Shown here: in pieces, positions 23,550 through 35,576 of the stretch | Numbering within the stretch: the stretch's first letter is position 1 | Layout: the number at the start of each line of letters is the position of its first letter | Source of the DNA: Citrus sinensis | Lineage: Eukaryota > Streptophyta > Magnoliopsida > Sapindales > Rutaceae | Direction: 5' to 3' | Length of the DNA stretch: 64,000 nt | NCBI RefSeq assembly: GCF_022201045.2 | Contig: NC_068557.1 | Location: 2,046,001 to 2,110,000, forward strand | Program-made: the position numbers and the translations under genes | Notes under the pieces: generated by a model | Told to the model about the DNA's origin: nothing | The model's database searches: none | What the model saw: only the letters and a program-made list of their open reading frames with translations

Positions 23550-24050
23550 ATCCCTACTAGATTGTAATATTTTTCAGATTTATTAATGATAAACTTATAC
23601 ATACAAAAGGTATCTTTCGATTTTAACCTTTAATTAGTGAGTGTATTTCAAAGCATTTACAAGACAATAGTGTGCTAAGCATTAAACTTTGTCTCTTAAG
23701 TAAATACCGGAGATACATCACATATAAGCTATCCCAGATTTCAAAGTTGTGTTCCAATAGTTAGCACTATTCCGGCCTTGTGCTCTATCTTGGATTCATG
23801 AACATTTACAAGATTAAACCATGACCTTGTTAGAAACGGCACCATTTCTTATGTTCACTTAGGTGAAGTTTCAAATCATGTCTTTAGCTACTAAAAGACT
23901 TGAACTTCATTAAGAGTAAATACTCAACCTCAACCTCGTAGCTATTTGCACCGAATATCTCGAATGGGATTATTTATTACTCGGTGTCAAACCAGTCACA
24001 TAACAACAACTTGTTATTACCCATTTAACTATGGAGTAGCGGTATAACTA

Positions 24051-27000
24051 CTACATAGTTGGGTTACCGTCGTTGGTGACTTTATTATATAAAGGTTTCA
24101 ATCCCATTCCATAAGATGTATCCTTAACTAAGTCTCTTGAAAGACCTTTTGTTAAAGGATCTGCTAGGTTCTTATTAGTCCTAACATAAACAATATTAAT
24201 AACACCATCTGCTATTAATTGTTTCACATATTCATGTCTTAAGCTAATATGTCTAGACTTTCCATTATACACTTTATTATAAGCTCTAGACAATGTAGCT
24301 TCACTGTCGCAGTACAAAGAAATAGATGGCATCGGTTGTGGCCACAACATTATATCAAACAACAAATTTCTCAGCCATTCTGCTTCTTTGCCTGCAGATG
24401 CAAGTGCTATAAACTCACTTTCCATTGTTGAATGAGTTATGCACGTTTGTTTCTTTGAAGCCCAAGAAACCGCTCCTCCAGCAATTGTAAAAATCCAACC
24501 AGAAGTGGATTTATTGTCTCTTGTATTGGTTACCCAACTAGCATCTGAATATCCTTCCAGTACTTCAGGATAATCATTATAAAACAAACCCAAATTAACG
24601 GTCCTTTTAAGATAACCAAGTATCCTATCAATTGCTTTCCAGTGTTCAACACTAGGGTTACTCGTGAATCTTGACATTTTGCAAACTGCAAATGCTATAT
24701 CAGGCCTCGTACAATGCATAGCATACATCAAGCTACCAATTGCACTAGCATATTCTAGTTGAGCTACTATTCGGCCTGAATTCTCTAGTAATTTAATACT
24801 AGAATCATATGGGGTATTAGCTTCTTTAAGTTTCAAATAATTGAATTTAAGAAGCACTTTCTCTATATAATGAGATTGACACAACGAGTAACCCCCACTA
24901 TGTTTATTCACTTTGATACCTAAGATAGTATCTACTTCACCAAGATCTTTCATCTTAAATTGTGAAGTTAAATACTTCTTTGTATCATCTACTCCTTGCA
25001 TATTTGTTCCAAAGATAAGCAAGTCATCAACATACAAGCATATAATCACACCAAAATCATTCGTATATTTAAAATATACACATTTATCAGCATTATTATG
25101 CTTAAAACCATGTGATAAAATTACCGAATCAAACTTCTCATGCCATTGTTTTGGTGCTTGCTTTAAGCCATAAAGAGATTTGATTAACTTGCATACCTTT
25201 TTTTCATTTCCAGGCAAAACAAATCCCTCAGGTTATTCCATATAGATTTCTTCATCAAGATCACCATTAAAAAAAGTTGTTTTAACATCCATTTGATGCA
25301 CATATAAATTGTTCAATGAAGCAATTGCAAATAGCACTCTTATAGAAGTTAACCTAGCTACCGGAGCATATGTATCGAAATAGTCAATACCATTTCTTTG
25401 CTTAAACCCTTTGGCTACTAATCTAGCCTTAAAAGTTTGCAAAGAACCATCATTATTGTACTTTCTTCTAAATACCCATTTGCTGCTAATTGGTTGAGAT
25501 CCTGGAGGAAGATCAACCAAGACCCATGTTTGATTCGACATTATCGAATCCATTTCATCATTTACCGCCTCTCTCCAAAAAGAAGCGTCTCTAGAAGACA
25601 TAGCCTCGCTAAATGTCTTTGGATCTTTTTCAATATTTAACAACAATGGTACTTTGTTAAGTACATTCTTTCTATCCCCTTCAACCAAGAAGAGTAGTGC
25701 TTGTGATGAAATAAAATCCGGAGCTAAACTTTTTTCTTTCTTTCTTTTCACGTTGACTCCTCCTTAGTTCGAAAGATGTCGTAGACTCTTTCCTTTTATT
25801 ATTGTTAGTGGAGGTAATAGGAGTATTAACACATGGTTGATCAATAATTGATTCTGATTCAATATTAGAATCATGTTGAAATTTATTCTCAATAAATTCA
25901 ACATCTCTAGATTCCACAATCACATTAGAATCTAAATCTAACAACCTATAAGCCTTGGAATTTTCAGCATATCCTACGAAAACACTTTTTATACCTCTAG
26001 CACTCAACTTTGATGACTTAGGGTCATGTATTTTATAAAAGGCTAAACAACCCTAGACCCTTAAATACATCAAGTTTGGTTTTCTTCCTTTCCAAATTTC
26101 ATAAGGAGATATATGTGTTTTCAAAGATGTAATTCTGTTATGAATATGACATGCAGTGAGTAATGCTTCCCCCCACAAATTATTTGGTAGTTTTGCATTA
26201 AGGATCATGGAATTTATCATATCCGTGAAGATCCTATTCTTCTTTTCAGCCAAACCATTTTGTTGAGGAGTAAATGGAGCTGATCTTTGGTGAATAATTC
26301 CAACTTCCTCACAATAATTATTAAATTCAATTGAGAAATATTCACCACCTCTATCACTACGAACCATTTTGATTTTCTTATCTTTTTGGTTCTCAACTTC
26401 AGCTTTGAAAATTTTAAATTTATCAAAAGCTTCACTTTTTGTTCTAAGTAAATACACATAAGTGTATCTAGAACAATCATCAATAAAAGTGATGAAGTAT
26501 CTCTTACCTCCTCTTGTTAAAATGCCATTATACTCACAAATATCAGTATGTATCAAATCCAATATTTGAGTATTTCGTTCAGCTTTAGGAAAAGGTTTCT
26601 TAGTTATTTTAGCTTGGATGCAGATTTCACACTTATGACCTTTAACATCATTGCAATTAATCAAACCATGCTTAGACATGTATTTCAAAGATCTAAAGTT
26701 TAAATGTGCTAATCTAGCATGCCAAACATCACAAGACTCAACAATATAAGCTAAGTTGATATTATTATTATTAATGCTGAGTTTGTACATTCCATCACAA
26801 GAATACCCTTTCCCAACAAATAATCCATTCTTTGACACAATACAAGTATTACCCTCAAGCACAATCTTAAGCCCATGCTTACACATACAACTATCAGAAA
26901 TAAGATTCTTCCTAACGGAAGGTACATGAAAGACATTATACAATGTGACTTTCTTTCCAAAAGTGAAGTTGATCTCAACTACTCCTTTCCCTGCTACTAT

Positions 27001-28050
27001 GGCTGCATTATTGTTCCCCATGAGAACCATTTGTCCTTCCGTTTCTTCTTTGTATGATAAGAAAAATTTCTTATCATTACAAACATGAATTGTTGCACCC
27101 GAATCGAGCCACCAATCATAGGACTTAGTTTCAGCCATATTGGTTTCAGTAATCATGCCAATTTGTATTTCAGAAACCATAGCACAAATCTGTTCAGATT
27201 TGTTTTCAATAACATTAGCTTTATGGGAATTCACTTCTTCCTTTTTCTTCTTGAATCTGCAATCACTTTGGCGATGGCCTTTCTTACCACAAAAGAAACA
27301 ATTTCCAGAAAACTTTTGTGTGCTGGACTTCTTGAATTTCTTGTCATTCTTGACTTTAAAATTCTTTGAGAATTTACTAGCTTCAACAACATTAACTTTA
27401 GTATAATCATGCTTATCCTTGGATTCACGAGACCTAGTCTCTTCTTCAATTACCAAGTGTTTTTGCAATTCTTCTAAAGTTATGTTCTCTTTACTATGAA
27501 GGAGTTTCTTTTTATAATCATTCCAACTTTGAGGCAATTTAGCAATAATAGCCCCAACTTGAAATGATTCAGAAATTTCAACTTTTAACTCTCGAAGCTT
27601 AGCAACAATAATTTGTAACTCATGTATTTGATCAAGAATGGATTTTGTGTCTACCATAATAAATTCAAAATATTTAGATACAAGGAATTTGTCAGTACCT
27701 TCTTTCTCCGTTTTGTATTTGTATTCAAGAGCATTCTAAATTTCCACCGGAGAAGTCATAGAATTGTAGAGATCATATAATCTGTCAGAAAGCGTATTGA
27801 GTATGTGACCCCGGCATATCAATTCATCATCTTCACGACGTTTCCTTGCAGCCTTAACAACTTCGGTATCATCTTCTCTTGGTTCTGGAAATGGTTCCAA
27901 TTTCGGATCAAGAACATATGCCACTTTAAGAACAGTAAGGAGAAAGAACAATTTTCCCTTCCAACGAGTGAAATTAGTTCCATCAAAACGATCGAGATGG
28001 ACACTAGGATTCAGAAATGATGTCAAACTCTTCTCAACCTCCATTTGCAC
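24051..28050 (-). pseudogene. Copia gag-pol polyprotein, broken
   Basis: Gag starts at 28050 or 28044. A CX2CX4HX4C zinc knuckle lies near 27,300-27,259, protease DSG near 27,105, and the HHCC plus DDE integrase follows to 26,056. Reverse transcriptase has YVDD near 25,034-25,023, and the RNase H-like tail ends at 24051. Four lesions break it: TAG at 27736-27738 in gag, TAG at 26053-26055 after integrase (Trp in the normal 'VWGCLAF' context), a frameshift in an A-rich tract near 25,740-25,760, and TAA at 25233-25235 where Copia proteins read 'EQPEGF'. All three stops are explained by single transitions. The copy cannot make its own proteins. Confidence 0.9.
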
Positions 28051-28070
28051 AAAAATAAAACCTTAAAGAT

Positions 28071-28705
28071 TGTTGGTGAATTATGAGAATATGGAGGCAA
28101 AGAACAATGAAATTTCTTAGGATTTGAGACGTGTTTACACACTTTCCTTTAAGGTTTTATTTGCCCTCACCAATCTTGGTTTGCTATAGAGTTTTAATGG
28201 CAAATTACCCCCAAGATATATCAAATCCTGAATACAATCTTTAGCAAATAAGATTGTATTTCCAGAACAAGCATGAAATCTTCAAAATCTGATTTCTAAT
28301 CTTATTGTATGTCTTTCTTTTTATGAATAAGATGTTTATTTGAAAGAATACAACCATTAGAAAATGGTACTTCTTCGAAAAAAACTCTTTTGGTTTTAAA
28401 ATGCATCGATTTACAATTGAAATCTTTTCAATCTTGCTAACCGTTTTCCAATTGACAACTTTCTGGAAATAAACGGTTAGCCGTTTTCTCAATAAACGGT
28501 GAGCCGTTTATTCTAGGACATAAAACATGCTCTCTGGACTTAAACGGTAAGCCGTTTTCACCATAAACGGTGAGCTGTTTATTCCAGAACAAAAAACATG
28601 CTCTCTGGACTTAAACGGTTAGTCGTTTTCTCAATAAACGGCAACCCGTTTTCGTCCAGAATATCAAACCAAACAAATTTGAAAGATGTTACAATCTCTC
28701 TTACA
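28071..28705 (-). repeat. Copia LTR (5' LTR in element sense)
   Basis: 635 bp, TG...CA, followed by the right AACTC duplication at 28706-28710. Its last bases fuse directly to UGT-5 coding sequence. Confidence 0.93.
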
Positions 28706-30080
28706 AACTCTTGTTAACACCCCTTTAAACCTCAAGAGACTCAAATCATCTCTCCCACAAAATTCCTCCATTCACCTTCTTGAAATTCCTTTCAACAGCA
28801 TAGAGCATGACCTCCCTCCTTGTACTGAAAACACAGACTCTATTCCACATCATCTCTTTCCAAGATTCCTTCAAGCATCAGCATCGCTCGAACCCCACTT
28901 CAAGAAACTAATCTCTGAACTTGTCAATGAACAAAATGGCCAAAAACCACTTTGTATCATCACTGATTCGTTCCTAGGTTGGTGTAAAGAGACAGCACAA
29001 GAGTACGGTATTTTTCATGCTATATTCATAGGAGGTGGTGGCTTTGGCTTTGCTTGTTTCTACTCTTTGTGGGTAAACTTGCCTCATCGGAAAACGGATG
29101 CCGATAAATTTCTGTTGCCGGATTTTCCTGAAGCTTCAACACTTCATGTAACTCAGATGTCACTTTCCTTACGTGCTGCCGATGGAAGCGATTCTCTTTC
29201 AGTGTTGTCTAAGGAGCTGTTTCTTCAATGGAAGGATGCTGACGGAATTTTGGTTAACACGGTCGAAGAACTTGACAAGATTGGACTGATGTATTTCAAG
29301 AGAAAATTTGGCCGGCCGGTTTGGCCAATAGGACCTGTTCTTTTGTCCACGGAAAGCAGAGGTGGGGCCGGAAAAGAGTACGGAATCTCTGCAGAGTTGT
29401 GTAAAAAATGGCTTGATACAAAGCCGTACAGTTCAGTTCTGTATGTGTCATTTGGTTCGCAAAACACAATAGCCGCATCACAAATGATGCAATTGGCAAT
29501 GGCTTTAGAGGCCAGTGGCAAGAATTTCATTTGGGTTGTTAGGCCTCCGATTGGCTTTGACATAAATTCTGAGTTTAAAGCCAAAGAGTGGCTGCCTCAA
29601 GGATTTGAAGAAAAAATCAAAGGTTCAGGACAAGGGCTAGTGGTACACAAATGGGCGCCTCAGGTGGAGATTTTATCTCATAGGACTATATCTGCATTTT
29701 TAAGTCACTGCGGATGGAACTCTGTGCTTGAAGCTTTGAGTCATGGGGTGCCCATAATTGGGTGGCCATTAGCAGGAGAGCAGTTTTATAATTCTAAGCT
29801 GTTGGAAGAAGAGATTGGGGTTTGTGTCGAGGTTGCAAGAGGGCTTACGTGTGAGGTTTTGAAGGAGGACTTGAGTGCAAAAATTGAGTTGGCGATGAAT
29901 GAGACTGAGAAAGGAACAGACTTGAGAAACAAAGCTAAAGAGGTGAAGGTGATTATTAAAAATGCTGTAAGAAACGAAGACAATTTTAAGGGGCCTTCTG
30001 TGAAAGCCATGGATCAGTTCTTGAATGCTGCATTGATTATGAGACAGATGGAAAAGGGTGCATCAAAGAATGAGGTCTGA

Positions 30081-32178
30081 TTTGCGTGGAAGGAAGTCTC
30101 TGTTGCCATTTCTGTCAATGAAAAATAATGGAATCTTTTGACGAGACAATTATGGGAAATTTCTTCTAGTAACGTTATCTTTGTATTAACTTTCAATCAA
30201 TCACGTAAAATTTAATTTAATAAAAATTAATCCCATAACTGAAAGAGCCACCTCTGTTTTTGTGGCTGCATCTTTCCAAGAATTTGAGTTCAAAGCTTGT
30301 TCGTTCCGAGTGGGATCAAGCATTTATAGAGCTAATTCATTATCTCAATAAATAAAAGTTGGATTGGGCCGGAAAACCAACGCCCACAATCCAAATCAAG
30401 CCCAACGCAAACAACGTCATTTGGGCCGGTTTGATTAGAGGAACTCAATCCATTTCAACTTTAGGTTGGGTTTGCGTTGATGATTTTCACAAAATGATTT
30501 ATCGATAAATTAATGTTAAAGAAAAATAAATGGGGGGAAATCTGCATCCCTTCATTTACCGGTGGAACCTTCATCGTGAATGATCAAGCTTCTGATCGTG
30601 GCTATAACGGTATTCATAAGTTTCGGCTAAATCGGATCGCCGCCATTAAAATTTTTTAAGTACTTGTATCTTAGTTTTTACCAATAATGTTAAAATGTTG
30701 GAGGAAATTAAATTAAATTATTCCTAGGTGCAGAAGGAGATGGGATTCTATAACTAAATGTTGATGGTGATTAGAGAAAAGAGTTATTGCAAATAGGGAC
30801 GCTAATCGGAGAAAGCAAAAATACCCTAAACTATAAAAACACTCAGTTTGGCAATGATGTATATGAGTGATGATATATGTACAAACTCTTATACAAACTT
30901 ATTTTCTATAAACTAATTTAGTATTAACTCATTGGTTGAATAAAAATATAAAATAATAAAAACAAATCATATGAACCAAGAGATATCTAATTCAACCAAT
31001 TAAATTATGCTACATTGTTTGTATAAAAAAAAATTATACAAGAATTTGTAGTTATATTATTACTTGATGTATATTATTTTATTTATTGAAATTTGTTTTA
31101 ATGTATATTGTATTCATCTAATTTACTTGCATGCAAAATAAATTGTAATATAATATTTTAAATTAATTAAAATAATAGTAATTTTCCATTACAATAATAA
31201 ATCGTATTTACCTATGAAGACACAATTTATGCCATTATCATATTAAAAGCACATATATTCTCTGTCTGCAATGAAGACCCCTTCAAAGCTAACATTGGTC
31301 ATAGGCATTAAATGTCGATTGAGACCCCGTATAAATGGACTTTACAACTCTACATCATGTACATAAGCATGAAGCTACTAAGATCAGATGTTTCAAACTT
31401 AATTTAAAAAAAAAAAAGTATTCAGCTTTCTATTTATGCTCAAGTCTTAGCCTATAATCTTTATTAATGTGTCCGCCTGTTTTCACTATTCAACCCATTT
31501 ATCTTTTAAAATTATTTGAATAACTTGCAATTAAAAGCCTAATAGCCCTAATTCCAGTATGTGGGGAAAGAAATTTTGGAGAGCATTATAATAGAACTAT
31601 TGAACAACGTTATCAACTCAAAAAAATCCGCCATCGACAATTGTAAATGATGCTAATAGAATACATTTATTATGAACGAAAGATATAACTTTGGTAGTTT
31701 GTATTATTTTTTATTTTTTAAATTACCCCGATAGGATAAATTTCTGGCTTCAACCCTTGTTAAAGTAACTCGTGTTATTTCAATGAAAGCCAAAGACAAA
31801 TATTATAACTAACTATTTTTATTCTTTTTAGTTAAAACTTAGCGGTTTGAGGAAATTTTATCAACTATGAAATATAAAAGGAAATACCAAATCCGGAGAG
31901 TTTAAATGAGCATCAGCCCCCAACAAAATTTAAGAAACCTCAAATACGAAACCGTGAATGTACACACCTAAATCGTACACCTGAACTGTTAGATGTTACT
32001 ATAGCCTTTAAATCAATGGTCCTCAGTTTTTTTTTAATTCTATTCAACTGGCTCTGAATTCTGATGGCGACAAAAAACTTAAGCTTTCATAAGCAATTAT
32101 GAACAATACTGACTTTTATTTTTGAACACTGATAGTGTGTTTGAATTATATATGATATCACCCCACTCTCCTTCTCCA
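30081..32178. other. UGT-5 3' flank and UGT-6 promoter
   Basis: No gene seen. The first 1.3 kb match the UGT-4 3' flank. About 31,890-32,178 matches 45,850-46,145 in front of UGT-7. Confidence 0.5.
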
Positions 32179-33643
32179 ATGACACAAAGGAAAGAGAACG
32201 TGAAAATGTTCCCATTCATGGCACAAGGCCATATAATCCCATTCCCAGCATTAGCCCTTCACTTAGAAAGCACAAATAAATACACCACAACTTTTGTTAA
32301 CAACCCACTTAAAATGAAGAAACTCAAATAATCTCTCCCTCAATGCTCCTCCGTTCACTTTCTTTGAAATTCCCTTCAATAGCATAGATCACGATCTCCC
32401 TCCTTGTACTGAAGACACGGCTTCTCTTCCATTTCATGTCGTTGGAAAACTCCTTGAAGCTACTTTATCCTTTAAACCCCATTTCAAGATACTCATCGTT
32501 GATTTTATTGATGAACAAAATGGCCACAAACCGCTTTGTATCATCACAGATATGTTCTTTGGTTGGTGCAAAGAGATAGCACAAGAGTACGGTACTTTCA
32601 TGCTATATTTATAGCAGGTGGTGGCTTTGGCTTCGCATGTCACTACTCTTTGTAGGTAAACTTGCCTCATCGGAGCACAGATTCCGATGAATTTTTGTTG
32701 CCGGATTTTCCTGAAGCTTCAACAATTCAAGTAAACCAGCTGGCATATTATCTAAGAGTTGCTGATGGAAGTGATTCTATTTCAACGGTTCTACAGAAAG
32801 TGCTTCCTGAAAGGACTAATGCTGATGGAATTTTGGTTAACACAATAGAGGAACTTGACAAGATTGGACTAGTGTATTTCAAGAGCAAATTTGGCCGACC
32901 AGTTTGGCCAATAGGGCCTGTTCTTCGGTCTACAGGAAGCAAAGCTGGAGCCGGCAAAAGAACATGGAATCTCCGCGGAGTTGTGTAAAAATTGGCTCGA
33001 TACAAAGTCATGCATATCAGTTCTTTATGTATCGTTTGGTTCACAAAACAAAATAGCTGTTTCGCAAAAGATGCAATTGGCAATGGCTTTAGATGCTAGT
33101 GGCAAGAATTTCATTTGGATTGTTAGGCCTCCGATTGGCTTTGACATAAATTCTGAGTTTAAAGCCAACGAGTGGCTGCCTCGAGGATTTGAAGAAAGAG
33201 TCAAAGGTTAAGGACAAGGGCTAGTGGTACACAAATGGGCACCTCAGGTGGAAATTTTATCTCATAAGTCAATATCTGCATTTTTGAGTCATTGCGGATG
33301 GAACTTGATCTGCGCTCGAAGCTTTGTGTCATGGGGTGCCGATAATTGGGTAGCCATTGGCAGCAGAGCAGTTTTATAATTCTAAGTTGCTTGGAGAAGA
33401 GGTTGGGGTTTGTGTGGAGGTTGCAAGAAGGATGAATTGTGCCGTTTGAAAGAGCACATAGTGGTAAAAATGGAACTGGTAATGAATAAGACTGAGAAAG
33501 GAGAAGCAGTGAGAATGAATGCTTTAAAAGTTAAGGAGATTACTGACAATGCTTTTACAAATGAAGAAAATTGTAAGGGATCTTCTGTGAAAGCCATGGA
33601 TGGATTCTTGAGTGCAGCATTGATAATGAGGGAGATGAAATAG
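32179..33643 (+). pseudogene. UGT-6: degenerate UGT92A1-like pseudogene
   Basis: Starts with MTQRKEN at 32179 and ends in TAG at 33643, so both ends are recognisable. Stops occur at 32329-32331 (codon 51, Ser to TAA), near 32,654 (Trp to TAG in 'SLWVNLP') and near 33,208. There are several single-base indels (for example after 'EYGT' near 32,593 and around 32,958) and a 4-bp insertion inside the PSPG box near 33,308. Recognisable pieces are 'AQGHIIPF', 'CIITDMFFGW' and 'FGRPVWPIGPVL'. It shares the PSPG insertion with UGT-7, so decay began before the block duplication. Confidence 0.9.
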
Positions 33644-34140
33644 AGAGGATCAAATAGTGAGGTTTGCTGGATGCATGTTGAGTGCTTCTTGGTTTCTTTT
33701 GGCATTTCTATATCTTTTAATGAGACATAGTTTTGGGGAAAAATCACGAGTAATCGTTGTTGTTGTTTTTAATTTTTTAATTTTTAATTTTTGTTTTTTT
33801 TTTTTTTTTTGCTGCGTGTTGTGTGTCTTTTAGTAAATCATGAAAATATTCTCACACGTTATACAAAAAAAAAGTGAATAAAAATGAAGCAATGCTTCTG
33901 ACGCATATTGATTTTATGGTTGCTCTTAGACACTTTTTAAGATTTGCTTTGCTATTTTGGTACATAATAGAAATTTATCAACACTTTAATCTAACAACAG
34001 AGGTCCATAGATATTAATGGTGGAGTCACCTCTGTTTTTTCCCGTATTAGCCTGTGTATTTGTGAACAATGTTATATATATACACACACACACATACGCC
34101 CTTTGCTACAAAATTTGGCACTAAACTTTTTGGTGACTTA
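33644..34140. other. UGT-6 3' flank
   Basis: No gene seen. It matches the sequence after UGT-7 (47,594-47,749 and 48,410-48,715), apart from a solo LTR in the latter. Contains long poly-T and a short (CA)n tract near 34,081. Confidence 0.55.
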
Positions 34141-34155
34141 ATTTATTAAGAATTT

Positions 34156-34971
34156 TTTTTTTATTGCATGAGACTATTGTTCAAACTACAACTCATATTA
34201 CATGAGACTATAACTGATATTAATAAATCACACTATTAATGGGACCAACATACATCAATGCTAATGGAACTCTACCCAAATTTTAACCATCACTAATATT
34301 CGAGGGATTTACATCAATGTTAATGGAGCTCTACCCAGATTTTAACCCTCATTAATATTCGAGTGATGTCTACTCCATTCACTCTGGGACCAACTTACAT
34401 CAATGCTAATGGAGCTCTGCCCAAAGTTTAACCTTCACTAATATTCGAGGGATGTCCACTCTACTCACTCTGGGACCAACTTACATCAATCACTAATATT
34501 CGAGGGATATCGACTCCACTCACTTTGGGACTAACTTATATCAATGCTAATGGAGATCTGCCTAAAGCTCTGCCCAGATTTTAACCCTCGCTAAAATTTG
34601 AGGGATGTCTGCTCCACTCACTCTGGGACTAATTTACATCAATCACTAATATTCGAGGGATGTCTACTCCACTCTTACATCAATGCTAATGGAGCTCTAC
34701 CCAGATTTTAACCCTCACTAATATTCGAGGGATGTCTACTCTACTCTTACATCAATGCTAATGGAGCTCTGCCTAGATTTTAACCCTCACTAATATTTGA
34801 GGGATGTCTACTCCACTCACTCTCGGGTAACAGAAAAGACTACATTCACTTAATTATACAATATAATTAAGGAAGGAATTACCCTCACATTGCACTTGTA
34901 GGGGTTCAAACTGCTACCCACCAACTTGGAGGGCAACAGCCCTAACCACTCGGCTTTGGCTGAGTGGCTAT
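34156..34971 (-). mobile_element. tRNA-derived SINE with tandemly expanded body
   Basis: In minus orientation the element starts near 34,971 with a tRNA-like head: A-box region GCCGAGTGGTTAGGGCTG and B-box-like GTTTGAACCCC about 50 nt later. It ends in an A tract (plus-strand poly-T at 34,155-34,162). Near-identical 15-bp duplications, ATTTATTAAGAATTT (34141-34155) and ATTTATCAAGAATTT (34972-34986), flank it. The matching block B site near 48,715 lacks it. Its length of about 816 bp is well above a usual plant SINE, owing to the internal tandem array at 34,240-34,830. Confidence 0.82.
34240..34830 (-). repeat. Tandem array inside the SINE
   Basis: Six to seven imperfect units built from the same modules in order: 'TTACATCAATGCTAATGGAG', 'CTCT(A/G)CCCAGATTTTAACC', 'CACTAATATTCGAGGGATGT', 'CTACTCCACTCACTCTGGGA'. 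Some units lack one module, so unit length varies (roughly 60-115 bp). The same modules occur once in the SINE at 60,662-60,908. Confidence 0.8.
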
Positions 34972-34986
34972 ATTTATCAAGAATTT

Positions 34987-35576
34987 AAATTACTTAAGAG
35001 TGGCTATACTTAAAGGTGTTTTTTTTTTTTTGAATTTTCCTTACTGAAAAATAAAAATATAATTAAAACAAAAGAAAAAAAGTCCTAACAAATTCCACAG
35101 TAGCCACCGATCAAATGCCCCTCATTTACTTAGAATCAAATTCATCATGCTCTAATTTTGTAAATCTACATACACAAAAAAAAAGGATATAAAGATGCAA
35201 ATTGGTACTGAAATTTTAGAATATCAAACTTCAATATACAAGACAATATGATTTTTTTTTTTTTGGTACTACAATTAACTAATTAGTTAGTTAAGTAGAA
35301 ATCTAAGTAGTTATCTTGGAAACAACGTGGCTTTTGCTTACGGGATAGACATCAGCAAGTTTCAACGACTTTAAATCATCGTGAAAATCACAAGGTTTAC
35401 TTCTAGGCGTATTCTTATTGGCTTTACATTTACATGCAGTGATGAAATAAGTAGGTGTTTTGGTCGGCAGTCTGGGAATTTATTGATAATGTCAACTAGT
35501 AACGACGAGTTAGCTTTTGGTGGCTTGAGATGGTGACTATGATAGTGGAAGGTGGCTAGACTTCATGGAATTAGCT
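34987..35576. other. Right end of segmental block A
   Basis: No gene seen. Homologous to about 48,830-49,380 in block B. Homology stops at 35,576, where the sequence switches abruptly into a UGT-1-like fragment. Confidence 0.6.

Larger units (their letters stand above)
22915..28705 (-). mobile_element. Full-length Ty1/Copia LTR retrotransposon inserted in UGT-5
   Basis: Two 635-bp LTRs (22915-23549 and 28071-28705) start TG and end CA, and are flanked by a perfect 5-bp duplication. The internal 4,521 bp carry gag-pol in antisense to UGT-5, in Copia order: gag, protease, integrase, reverse transcriptase, RNase H. I count four differences between the LTRs over 635 bp, all C/T transitions and three at CpG, so insertion is recent. 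In the element's sense, gag starts only about 25 nt after the 5' LTR, and that interval shows no match to the usual initiator-Met primer-binding site (TGGTATCAGAGC). A short purine-rich AGTAGGGAT stands before the 3' LTR. Confidence 0.95.
22800..30080 (+). pseudogene. UGT-5: UGT92A1-like gene split by a Copia retrotransposon
   Basis: The first 115 bp of coding sequence (22800-22914, including the His of 'AQGHIIPF') are separated from the rest (28711-30080) by a 5.79-kb Copia element plus one copy of its 5-bp duplication. Taking away the element and one duplication leaves 1,485 bp, exactly 495 codons, the same length as UGT-4, with no stop or frameshift. The gene was therefore intact when the element landed. 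The downstream part keeps 'CIITDSFLGW' and a complete PSPG box (one change, AGEQ for AAEQ) and has Gln (CAA) where sisters have Arg (CGA) or a stop. An ATG inside the LTR at 28686 opens a 464-aa frame, but the product would lack the catalytic His loop. Confidence 0.92.

Noticed and set aside
27085-27406. Plus-strand open frames across the Copia gag-integrase region
   Set aside because: Antisense shadows of the retrotransposon polyprotein.
28686-30080. Separate 464-aa UGT gene starting inside the Copia LTR
   Set aside because: The ATG belongs to the LTR and the product lacks the catalytic His region; it is the 3' part of the interrupted UGT-5.
34240-34830. CRISPR-like or satellite array
   Set aside because: Units are contiguous and variable without unique spacers, and lie within SINE boundaries in plant DNA.
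34880-34971. tRNA gene
   Set aside because: A-box and B-box-like sequences are present, but no cloverleaf acceptor pairing was found and target duplications show a SINE head.
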